Positions 8,690-16,868 of a stretch of DNA of 64,000 nucleotides are shown piece after piece. The position numbers were made by a program, and so were the translations under genes. How positions within the stretch are numbered: position 1 is the first letter of the stretch; the number at the start of each line of letters is the position of its first letter. The stretch covers positions 248,001 to 312,000 of the forward strand of contig NZ_LBIO01000040.1 in NCBI RefSeq assembly GCF_001280505.1, written 5' to 3'. The DNA comes from Mangrovimonas sp. TPBH4 (GTDB taxonomy: Bacteria; Bacteroidota; Bacteroidia; Flavobacteriales; Flavobacteriaceae). The notes under the pieces are model-generated. The model saw nothing but the letters and a program-made list of their open reading frames with translations. It was not told the origin of the DNA and did no database searches.

Positions 8690-9352
8690 ATGGACAAAAA
8701 GAAAACCGCAAAATTCCTCTCGTACCGCTATCAAATCTTGGCTGCAACCTTGATCATTCTTGCAGCTGGATTGGTATTGCTGCCCAAATATGAAAAACAG
8801 GAAGGCATTCGCTCCAAACAGCTACTAAGCCACGCCATCAGCCCGGAGCGTTATATTTCTACCGATGATATTTCCCATAAACTCATTAGCCAAGATCCTT
8901 CTTTTATTTTGGTAGACGTGAGGGATGAAGAAAGCTATAATAATTATAGCTTACCAAATGCCATTAATATCCCGCTGTCAAAATTGTTGGACGAAGACTC
9001 TCTTACCTACCTCAACCAAGACCAGTTTGACGTGGTGTTCTATTCCAACGATACCTTTCATGCCGACCAAGCCTGGATGTTGTGCGACCGCCTTGGTTTT
9101 AAAAACCTACATGTTTTACAAGGAGGACTTAATACTTGGTATAGTACCATTATCAATCCTACCAAACCAAGTGAGGCCATGCCTGAAGCGGACTTTAAAC
9201 TGTATGCTACCAGAAAAGCGGCCAGTATGTATTTTGGCGTAGCATACCCAGATCAAAATTTAGGTACCGAGTTGCCCTCTGCTCCTTCAACGCCTAAAAA
9301 AGTAATTACCGTAGAAAAGAAAAAGAAGCGCAAAGCAGAAGGAGGCTGTTAA
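8690..9352 (+). CDS. membrane-anchored rhodanese-fold protein without loop cysteine, C-terminal Gly-Gly-Cys tail
   Basis: A 220-residue protein with one N-terminal transmembrane helix (about 16-31) and a rhodanese-like domain (about 55-155; VDVRDEESY and INIPLSKL motifs). The active loop that normally reads C-X4-R has Ser119 in place of cysteine (FYSNDTFHAD), so ordinary sulfurtransferase chemistry there is unlikely. A flexible tail at residues 202-220 ends in KKKKRKAEGGC. The only cysteines are one buried in WMLC and the final residue. The ATG at 8690 is preferred over the TTG three codons upstream. The next gene carries the same tail. A role as periplasmic sulfur carrier for the complex is inferred. 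Confidence 0.82.
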   Translation: MDKKKTAKFLSYRYQILAATLIILAAGLVLLPKYEKQEGIRSKQLLSHAISPERYISTDDISHKLISQDPSFILVDVRDEESYNNYSLPNAINIPLSKLLDEDSLTYLNQDQFDVVFYSNDTFHADQAWMLCDRLGFKNLHVLQGGLNTWYSTIINPTKPSEAMPEADFKLYATRKAASMYFGVAYPDQNLGTELPSAPSTPKKVITVEKKKKRKAEGGC

Positions 9353-9380
9353 GTCTATAGTTGACCTTATACCTAATACC

Positions 9381-9998
9381 ATGAAAGAATTAGAGAAAAC
9401 CAAACGAATATCCATTGCTGCCACGCTATTTATCCTAGCCGTATTGATAGGTTTTTTAACCTATAAACGCCCCAAAAACACTTATGCTTTCAACACTAAA
9501 AGCACTTTGGAAAAAATCACCTCAACAGATTATTTCCTTCCCTATTCCCTTATTGAAAATGAAGATGTGGCATTTATAGACATTAGAACCCCTTACGAGT
9601 ACAACAAAGGTCATTTGCAAAACGCCATAAACATACCTTCCGTGGATATTATGAGTGAAGCCTCCCAAAAACTGCTACAGGACCTAAAAAAATCAGATAC
9701 ACCCACCGTGCTTTACGGAAGCACTCCCGAAGAAGCCAACATTCCTTTTCTTATACTATACCAATTAGGATTCGACAATCTTAAAATCCTACCTGTAGAA
9801 CTCAGTTATTCCCAGAACAAGCTCATCACGAAAGAGTCCAAAATAGAAACCCTTCCTCACGATATTAATGCCTTTATCATGGACTCCCAAAAGCATTTGG
9901 ATAGCTCTAGTACTATAGTCCCTACACCAGTGGATGTCCCTAAAAAAGTGATTACAGTTGAAAAGAAAAAGAAACGCAAAGCAGAAGGCGGCTGTTAA
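9381..9998 (+). CDS. second membrane-anchored rhodanese-fold protein; only cysteine is the C-terminal residue
   Basis: A 205-residue paralogue of the preceding gene with an N-terminal transmembrane helix (about 11-27) and a divergent rhodanese-like domain (IDIRTPYEYNKGHLQNAINIP region). The catalytic loop cysteine is replaced by Gly113 (VLYGSTPEE). The whole protein has exactly one cysteine, the last residue of the tail at 187-205, which ends KKKKRKAEGGC and is identical to the tail of the upstream protein. Nineteen tail codons differ at five synonymous positions and at no amino acid, while the domains are strongly diverged, so the tail is under selection. It resembles in principle the C-terminal GGCGG carrier arm of SoxY. 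Confidence 0.82.
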   Translation: MKELEKTKRISIAATLFILAVLIGFLTYKRPKNTYAFNTKSTLEKITSTDYFLPYSLIENEDVAFIDIRTPYEYNKGHLQNAINIPSVDIMSEASQKLLQDLKKSDTPTVLYGSTPEEANIPFLILYQLGFDNLKILPVELSYSQNKLITKESKIETLPHDINAFIMDSQKHLDSSSTIVPTPVDVPKKVITVEKKKKRKAEGGC

Positions 9999-10141
9999 AA
10001 TTTACACATACTATACTACTTATGCTTTAAAGCTCGCACCACCCTTATTTCTAGAGAAAAACAAAAATAAGGTTCTAAAAACGGCCAAATATTTGGTATT
10101 TTTAAACTGTAGTTTACAGCCATTTAGCCAATAGAAATAGT

Positions 10142-10924
10142 ATGAAAAAAACTGTTTACGATCTAGTATCAAAAGCCGTTAAAACCTTTTCAAAAAGTGA
10201 TATTGTTACAAAGAAAGTCAACAATCACAATAAAGTTCTCTATTATGAAAGATCGCAGCACCTTACATTTCTATTTCAGAAGCACATCCAATATGAAGAA
10301 CACATTCAAAATAAAATAAAGGCTTATCTAAAGTCTGGAGATCTTGTTTTTGATATAGGCGCCAACATTGGTCAATATGCACTGCCTTTTAGCGAGGTGG
10401 TTGGTCCCTCAGGAACCGTCTATTCCTTTGAACCCGACTTTAAAAACTATGCCTTTTTACAATTCAATGTCAACATAAACAACTGCACCAATATTAGGTG
10501 TTTCAACTACGGAATAGGCAAAGAAAATACACAGCAGGAGTTTTTTAGGGATACGGAAACAGGCGGACGAAAAAGTTCTTTTAAAAGGAAATTTGTGGAA
10601 GACAGCTTTAAAGGATTAACAGAAAACGTCACTATTAAAAGTTTGGATGCCCTAGTTACTGAATTTGGCCAACCCAATCTAATAAAAATAGATGCCGAAG
10701 GCTGTGAAGACGATATCATTTCTGGCCTAACCATCGATTTAAACGATTGTGTTTTTGCTGTGGAAGTTAGGGAAGACACCAAACACTTTATCTTTGACTA
10801 CTTTACGAAAAAAGGATATGATTGTATTTGGATAGACCATAAAGATCTGCCTATTAACAATGCCGAAGATATTCCTGATTATGTAGTCAATCTCATATTT
10901 AAAAGAAGTACAACTACCCAATAG
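10142..10924 (+). CDS. FkbM-family SAM-dependent methyltransferase
   Basis: A 260-residue protein with the SAM-binding motif FDIGANIGQYALPF (about residues 69-82), followed by an acidic strand end (YSFEPD) and the FkbM-type segment IKIDAEGCEDDII. These enzymes methylate hydroxyl groups on sugars or polyketides and are often linked with exopolysaccharide or glycan genes, but no such cluster is visible here. It has no signal peptide. The next gene (Nudix) follows by 19 bases and may be co-transcribed. The substrate is unknown. Confidence 0.88.
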   Translation: MKKTVYDLVSKAVKTFSKSDIVTKKVNNHNKVLYYERSQHLTFLFQKHIQYEEHIQNKIKAYLKSGDLVFDIGANIGQYALPFSEVVGPSGTVYSFEPDFKNYAFLQFNVNINNCTNIRCFNYGIGKENTQQEFFRDTETGGRKSSFKRKFVEDSFKGLTENVTIKSLDALVTEFGQPNLIKIDAEGCEDDIISGLTIDLNDCVFAVEVREDTKHFIFDYFTKKGYDCIWIDHKDLPINNAEDIPDYVVNLIFKRSTTTQ

Positions 10925-10943
10925 AATAATAACCACATCCTCC

Positions 10944-11348
10944 ATGCTAAAAGTAGCCGCCGGCATTCTCATAGACCAACAAAAAATCCTTATCGCAAGA
11001 CGAGCACCTGGTAAAGACCTAGCAGGCTATTGGGAATTTCCGGGCGGCAAGATAGAGCCTAACGAAACTCCAGAAGCAGCCTTGATTCGTGAGTTTAGGG
11101 AGGAATTTCAAGTGGAGATAAAAGTCCTCAGCGCTTTCCACAAAAATGAACATATGTATAGTTCCAAGACAATTTTGTTGGAATCTTACATAGCCCAACA
11201 TGTCTCGGGAGAGTTTCAACTAAGGGACCACGACCAATTGGCCTGGGTTACCATACACAACTTGACCAATTACCAAATGGCCTCCGCCGATGTGCCGATT
11301 GTAGAAAAATTACTCCACACTTTTAAAGAAAAAGGCGCAATTAAGTAG
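10944..11348 (+). CDS. Nudix hydrolase, MutT-like
   Basis: A 134-residue single-domain protein with a complete Nudix box starting at residue 34 (GGKIEPNETPEAALIREFREEF), including the REXXEE metal-binding helix. Size and N-terminus (VAAGILIDQQKILIARR) match 8-oxo-dGTP-cleaving MutT-type enzymes, though other nucleoside diphosphate derivatives are possible. Cytoplasmic. It probably shares a transcript with the FkbM gene just upstream. Confidence 0.88.
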   Translation: MLKVAAGILIDQQKILIARRAPGKDLAGYWEFPGGKIEPNETPEAALIREFREEFQVEIKVLSAFHKNEHMYSSKTILLESYIAQHVSGEFQLRDHDQLAWVTIHNLTNYQMASADVPIVEKLLHTFKEKGAIK

Positions 11349-11500
11349 ATAGTTCAGTCGCATTAACTACCCTACACACCTATAACTTGAGGGTTATTTA
11401 GTACAACACCAAACTATTTACCATTGCTTAAACTAATGGTAACAGAAACTTAAATAAACAGGCCTTATACCGTCCTTAATTTTACCCCTTTTAAAACAAC

Positions 11501-12586
11501 ATGGGGTATTTAATCAGTATTATCGTATTTCAGGCGGTTTTTTCGTTGGCTTTGGTCATGAGATATCGCAGCAAAAGTCAGTTTGATAAACTCTTGGCTT
11601 TGTTCTTATTTTTTATTTTCAGCCACTTTTCTACCAAGTTATTTTTCTTGGTGTTTCTGGAGCAAAATCCCTTTTACTACAAATTGCCTACAAGCTTCAG
11701 TTTGTTTTATGGCCCCATTCTATACCTAACCAGTAAATGCGCCGTAAAAGGCATTACACGGAAAGAATTATGGTGGCATTTAACACCATTCCTCATCGTT
11801 AGCGTAGTGTTTCTTACCGTGATTGCCACACATGGAAGCGGCCCAACAAGCGATGCCTTTGGACAATGGTATCAAAACCTATCCTATGGTTATCTTATCC
11901 CATTTATAGTATATCCCATATTAAGCCTTAGACTGTTGCGCAAAAACCCCAATAGCATGTCCAAGGACCGCAACACCCTATTATTAAGCTTAACCTATGT
12001 AAACATTGCCTTTATGGGGGTTGTGCTGTTTTTGGTGACCCTTCACATTTTAGGATACGACCCCATTAACATTAGGCTCACCTATGTGCTTATGCTCATT
12101 ACCGTGGTATCCATTTTGTTGTATAAAATAAATGCTTCGGAAGAACCCATCGTCGCCAATGTTTTGGCCGTTGCTCCAGCAGGTTTAGGAAATCCAGAAA
12201 AGAAATCGCAGAAATACGAGAGTTCCAATTTGGAAACCGAAGATTTAAAAGCCTATTACAAAACCTTACAACTGTTCCTTGAAAAGGAAAAAATTTATTT
12301 GGACCCTGAATTGACACTTCAAAAATTATCGGAAAAAGTCCACATTCCAAAACACCATATTACCCAAGTGTTGAATGCCTATGTTCAGAAAAACTTCTAT
12401 CAATTCATAAACGATTATCGCATTGAAGAGGCAAAATCACTACTTACATCCAACCACAAAGAATCCATCACAGATATTGCCTATAGCGCTGGTTTCAATT
12501 CCAAATCTACCTTCAATACCCACTTTAAAAAACTCACCCAAAAGACGCCTTTGGAATACAAAAAAGAGGCCCTAGGACTCTCTTAA
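11501..12586 (+). CDS. AraC-family transcriptional regulator with N-terminal multi-pass membrane domain
   Basis: A 361-residue regulator. The first 210 residues form about seven hydrophobic helices. The last 100 residues form an AraC-type DNA-binding domain (HIPKHHITQVLNAYVQKNFYQFIND and ITDIAYSAGFNSKSTFNTHFKKL). Such membrane-tethered AraC proteins are frequent in Flavobacteriaceae and presumably sense a signal at the membrane. It lies 195 bases upstream of a TonB-dependent receptor on the same strand and is the likely regulator of that receptor and its phosphatase. Ligand unknown. Confidence 0.87.
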   Translation: MGYLISIIVFQAVFSLALVMRYRSKSQFDKLLALFLFFIFSHFSTKLFFLVFLEQNPFYYKLPTSFSLFYGPILYLTSKCAVKGITRKELWWHLTPFLIVSVVFLTVIATHGSGPTSDAFGQWYQNLSYGYLIPFIVYPILSLRLLRKNPNSMSKDRNTLLLSLTYVNIAFMGVVLFLVTLHILGYDPINIRLTYVLMLITVVSILLYKINASEEPIVANVLAVAPAGLGNPEKKSQKYESSNLETEDLKAYYKTLQLFLEKEKIYLDPELTLQKLSEKVHIPKHHITQVLNAYVQKNFYQFINDYRIEEAKSLLTSNHKESITDIAYSAGFNSKSTFNTHFKKLTQKTPLEYKKEALGLS

Positions 12587-12780
12587 CACATGCTTAACAA
12601 ATTCTTTCTTTTTAATTAAAACAACCCAAACCGCTTAAAAACATATCGTTACACCATTCAAACGTTCACCTCACATAATTTGAACGCACAAAACGACCTC
12701 CTCAGTTGATTGCAACGAATGCCCTTGACTTTATTTCAAATTTTGCGGCAGATTAAAATCAACAACAAAAATTTCACACA

Positions 12781-15651
12781 ATGAGTAAACACTTAAAATT
12801 CCTTGGCACCATGCTGCTTATTTTAATGGCGAGTTCCAAGGTACTTTCCCAAACATCAAGAATAAGCGGGAAGGTAGCTGATGAGTTTGGCCCACTTCCT
12901 GGGGTAAACATTTTAGTAAAAGGAACCAGCAACGGTACGACTACAGATTTTGAAGGCACCTTTAGTTTGGTAAATGTTGAAGGAGGAGAGCACACTATTG
13001 TTTTTTCCTATCTAGGGTATGAAACTAAGGAAGTGGCTATTACTACGACAGCCAATGAGCGTTCAGACATGGGGACTATCATGTTAATGCCTAGTACCGA
13101 AGAATTGGGAGAAGTCGTGCTTAAGGGAGGTTATATGCCTTCGCAACAAAAAGCTTTGAACATCAAGAAAAACTCTGCCGCCATTATGGAGGTATTGGCC
13201 AATGACGTGATTGGAAAACTTCCGGACCGTAATGCTGCCGAGGCTGTACAGCGTATGACAGGGGTATCTATTGAAAGAGACCACGGTGAAGGACGTTACG
13301 TCATTGTAAGAGGAACGCCAATTGCCTGGAACTCGACCTTGTTGAACGGAGACAGAATGCCTTCTACCGAAGGAACTTCAGACAATACCAGTGGAACCCG
13401 AGCGGCTCCTTTGGACATCTTCCCTTCTGAAATGATTGAATTTGTGCAATTGTCTAAGGCCATCACACCGGACATGGAAGGGGATGCCATTGGAGGATCT
13501 GTGAACTTTATCACCAAAACAGCACCTTCTAAAAGAACCTTGAACGTCAACTTAGGGTATGGGTACAACGACCAAGCACAAAAACCTATCCAAAACGGAT
13601 CGATCCTTTATGGAGACCGTGTAGCTGATGGAAAAATAGGCTTCATGCTTTCTGGAACCTACTGGAACAGAAACTGGGGTACCGATAACTACGAAGTAGT
13701 GTACAACAGCGATAATTTCGCTTTGAGCAACCTACAGCTAAGAGATTATTTGGGAGAACGCACCACTTATGGCTTCAACGCCGGATTTGAGTACACCCCT
13801 AATGTGAATACCAAAATCTACTTACGTGGTCTTAAAACCAAATTTAAGGACCGTGAAAGTGCTGTAGAACATGTTTTCAATTTCGATGAAAGTACCATGG
13901 ACCTGAGGGTTCGTGAAGGGATTATTGGTATTGATCTTTATGGAACCGAAATTGGAGGTAACCACCACCTAAGAAATGAAAAGTGGAAAATCGATTGGAG
14001 ACTTTCTACCTATGGCGCAGAAATGGGCAACGAAAAGCTTCCTGGCTCATCGGCAGTGGGATCGCCAGCTTACTATATGGCCACTTTCTCTACGCCTGTA
14101 AGCTATAGCAACCTTAACGGTGATGGCTTCAAGTTTTTAAATATCGATTCACCTTCAGGATACAATGGAGATCCTTATGACAATATCCAACCTTACTTGA
14201 GCAGCCCCGTAACAGCCGACCAAATGACCTTGGCCAACCAGATTGCTTTTAAATCACACAGTAAGGAAATGGATTATACAGCGCAAGCAGATGTAACTTT
14301 TAAGCCTACCGACAAACTGACTTTAAAGGCTGGTGGAAAATTCAAACGTATGAACTTTGAACGAGGCGCTCCTTACAATTATTACCTGTATTTGGGAGAT
14401 GCCTATGGTGCTCCAATTGCCATGACCAATTTTGACACAAGGCCTTTCCCTGAAAGAGGTGGGTATTTAACCGAAATAGGAAGCCCTTATGACAACGTAT
14501 TGTTGCCATCCTTAAGTTTGAACCAATTGGACGATTTGTTCACTGCCGAACAATTGGAAAACCCGTTGTACTACAACATCGAGTTTGATGAGAACAACCC
14601 GTCATCGGCTGGATCTTTCTACTCAGGACATGAGCAGGTGGTTGCAGGATACTTGATGGGCGATTACAAATTAACGGATAAGTTGAGCCTTATTGGAGGG
14701 TTCCGCTATGAACACACCAATTTGGAATATGACGGTTATATGGTAACCGCAGTATCTGAAGATGAGACCACCATCAACAAAATTTCCAACGACAATGATT
14801 TTGGTTCCTTCCTGCCAATGGTACACTTAAAATATTCACCAAAGGACAATATCAACCTTAGATTGGCCTATACAAGAACCATGGCCAGAGCCAATTTCTC
14901 TGAATTGAATCCAACAGAAACCATTAGTTTGTTGAGCACTCCTGCAACTATTTCCAGAGGAAACATCAACCTAAAGCCTACGTATTCCAACAACGTAGAC
15001 CTTATGGGAGAATACTACTTTAAAAACGTAGGTTTATTAAGTGCCGGTGCCTTCTATAAATCTTTGGAAAATGTAATCTATACGGGTAGAAGTTACCAAA
15101 ACATAGACGGAACCCTTTACCAAGTCACCCAACCTCAAAACTCCGAAAGCGGATGGTTGGCAGGATTAGAATTTGGATTGTCCAAGCGTTTAGACTTCTT
15201 ACCAGGATTTTTGAGTGGTTTTGGAGTTGAGGCCAACTATACATTTGCCGATTCGGAAATGAACGTACCGGAATATCATACCGATGCCACCACTGGAGAG
15301 ATTACAGAAACGACCACTACTGAAAAAATCCCTAACCAGTCTAAGCACATCTTCAACAGTGCCCTATTCTACGAAAAAGGCATCTTCACAGTACGTGTGT
15401 CTGGAAACTACAAAGGAGAGTCTTTGGCATTGGTACAAGGCAACCCAGAAAACTACCGTTGGTATGACAAAAACTTCACCGTAGACTTTTCGGGGTCTGT
15501 AAACATCAGTCCCAAGTTGCGTATGTATGTTGAGTTGAACAACTTGACCAACGAACCATTGAGATACTACCAAGGCAACACCAACAGACCAGAACAAACA
15601 GAGTACTACTCTATCAGAGGTCTATTTGGTATCAACTACAAATTATTCTAA
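12781..15651 (+). CDS. TonB-dependent receptor with CarboxypepD_reg-like N-terminal domain
   Basis: A 956-residue outer-membrane receptor for active uptake. It has a signal peptide (about 1-23), a CarboxypepD_reg-like domain (about 28-110; SGKVADEFGPLPGVNILVKG), a plug domain (about 125-240; VIVRGTPIAWNSTLLNGDRMP), and a beta-barrel ending in a terminal phenylalanine. No SusD partner is next to it, so it is not a classical polysaccharide system. It is followed after only 12 bases by a lipoprotein phosphatase, suggesting that the imported ligand is a phosphoester or that the phosphatase pre-processes it. The substrate is not readable. Confidence 0.93.
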   Translation: MSKHLKFLGTMLLILMASSKVLSQTSRISGKVADEFGPLPGVNILVKGTSNGTTTDFEGTFSLVNVEGGEHTIVFSYLGYETKEVAITTTANERSDMGTIMLMPSTEELGEVVLKGGYMPSQQKALNIKKNSAAIMEVLANDVIGKLPDRNAAEAVQRMTGVSIERDHGEGRYVIVRGTPIAWNSTLLNGDRMPSTEGTSDNTSGTRAAPLDIFPSEMIEFVQLSKAITPDMEGDAIGGSVNFITKTAPSKRTLNVNLGYGYNDQAQKPIQNGSILYGDRVADGKIGFMLSGTYWNRNWGTDNYEVVYNSDNFALSNLQLRDYLGERTTYGFNAGFEYTPNVNTKIYLRGLKTKFKDRESAVEHVFNFDESTMDLRVREGIIGIDLYGTEIGGNHHLRNEKWKIDWRLSTYGAEMGNEKLPGSSAVGSPAYYMATFSTPVSYSNLNGDGFKFLNIDSPSGYNGDPYDNIQPYLSSPVTADQMTLANQIAFKSHSKEMDYTAQADVTFKPTDKLTLKAGGKFKRMNFERGAPYNYYLYLGDAYGAPIAMTNFDTRPFPERGGYLTEIGSPYDNVLLPSLSLNQLDDLFTAEQLENPLYYNIEFDENNPSSAGSFYSGHEQVVAGYLMGDYKLTDKLSLIGGFRYEHTNLEYDGYMVTAVSEDETTINKISNDNDFGSFLPMVHLKYSPKDNINLRLAYTRTMARANFSELNPTETISLLSTPATISRGNINLKPTYSNNVDLMGEYYFKNVGLLSAGAFYKSLENVIYTGRSYQNIDGTLYQVTQPQNSESGWLAGLEFGLSKRLDFLPGFLSGFGVEANYTFADSEMNVPEYHTDATTGEITETTTTEKIPNQSKHIFNSALFYEKGIFTVRVSGNYKGESLALVQGNPENYRWYDKNFTVDFSGSVNISPKLRMYVELNNLTNEPLRYYQGNTNRPEQTEYYSIRGLFGINYKLF

Positions 15652-15663
15652 TCACAGAACATC

Positions 15664-16743
15664 ATGACCATACATAAATTTTTATACACGGGAGCCCTAG
15701 CAACTTTGCTATGCTCCTGTGGCAACTACGAAAAAGCCGAGCAACCAGCATATTCATTGGATGAAACCATCCATGTAAAGCGTTTGGAAGACCATAATTA
15801 CGAGTTGCAATTGAACAAAACAGGCAACTGGAACATCTATTCAGGAACCTCTCCGGAAGCCATCAATTGGAACAATGTCCAAGTACTTTCAGAGGCCCAA
15901 AATGTGCTTAACGTTACCAACCCACAACCTGCAAAACGTTTGTTTTTTGCAGCGGTAACTGAGAAAGACACCCTATACCTATCGGAACGTGAAATTGTGA
16001 TGGAACACAGTTTCAATTTTAGGGACATCGGCGGCATTCCTACCAAAGATGGCAAACACACTAAATTTGGAATGCTGTACCGCTCAGGTGAAATTGCAGA
16101 ATTGAGCAAAGAAGATTTGGCCTATATGGAAGAAATTGGTATTGCAACCATTTTGGATTTGCGTTCGAATTATGAAATTGAAGAACAGCCAGACATGTAT
16201 CCAAACGGCGTAAATTGGCTGCACATGCCCATTGGCAATATGGACAACAAAGATCCAAAGGCCATGCTTAAGCAAATTACCGATGCCGATCCGGAAACCT
16301 TTGATGGCGATGCCATGATGGAACAGTTTTCGGTAGAGTTCGTTGACCACCCTGAGCCTTTCAAGAAACTATTCCAAAAGATTGTGGAAGACGGCGATTC
16401 CCCAATATTGTTTCACTGTAGTGCTGGAAAAGACCGCACCGGTTTCACTTCTGCCTTTATACTTTACACCTTGGGTGTTGACAAGGAAACCATTATGGAC
16501 GAATACGTTCTTTCCAACTATTACAGATACCCACACAACGAAAGCACCATCAAAAAGGCGGCGACATTCTACGGCATCGACGAGCGCATTTTACGTCCGT
16601 TGATGGGGGTAAAACGTTCTTATTTGGAGCGCGGTTTTAAAGAAATAGAAGCTAAATACGGCTCTGTAGACAACTTTTTGCAAACAGAAATAGGGGTTGA
16701 TTCCTTAGTTCAAGCCAAACTGAGGCATCGATACTTAAGGTAG
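15664..16743 (+). CDS. tyrosine-phosphatase-family lipoprotein (Y_phosphatase3 type)
   Basis: A 359-residue exported lipoprotein with a lipobox ending at Cys19 (LLCSC). It has an extra N-terminal beta-domain (about 25-110), then a dual-specificity/tyrosine phosphatase domain that begins with NFRDIGG and reaches the catalytic P-loop HC252SAGKDR258TG. The family hydrolyses phosphoesters through a cysteine nucleophile. Bacterial members act on phosphotyrosine, phosphoinositides or other phosphorylated metabolites. Location at the cell surface and the operon with a TonB-dependent receptor favour nutrient scavenging over signalling. A strong terminator follows. Confidence 0.88.
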   Translation: MTIHKFLYTGALATLLCSCGNYEKAEQPAYSLDETIHVKRLEDHNYELQLNKTGNWNIYSGTSPEAINWNNVQVLSEAQNVLNVTNPQPAKRLFFAAVTEKDTLYLSEREIVMEHSFNFRDIGGIPTKDGKHTKFGMLYRSGEIAELSKEDLAYMEEIGIATILDLRSNYEIEEQPDMYPNGVNWLHMPIGNMDNKDPKAMLKQITDADPETFDGDAMMEQFSVEFVDHPEPFKKLFQKIVEDGDSPILFHCSAGKDRTGFTSAFILYTLGVDKETIMDEYVLSNYYRYPHNESTIKKAATFYGIDERILRPLMGVKRSYLERGFKEIEAKYGSVDNFLQTEIGVDSLVQAKLRHRYLR

Positions 16744-16764
16744 TTTTTTGCAATTAGTTTTTTT

Positions 16765-16794
16765 AAGGCGGATGTTTTGCACATCCGCCTTTTT
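16765..16794 (+). terminator. intrinsic terminator after receptor-phosphatase operon
   Basis: An 11-bp perfect stem (AAGGCGGATGT at 16765-16775 with ACATCCGCCTT at 16781-16791), a 5-base loop and a short T run on the plus strand. It lies about 20 bases after the stop of the phosphatase gene. Confidence 0.88.
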
Positions 16795-16868
16795 AATTAT
16801 TTGTGTTCTGAAAATTGAAAAGGGTAATCAGAGTATTCGTTTAAAATAAAGGCAAGTGAAAGATTCTA

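Noticed and set aside
10043..10072. Possible terminator after the second rhodanese gene (CCTTATTT / AAATAAGG)
   Set aside because: The stem is short, the loop is long and AT-rich, and no T run follows on the plus strand.
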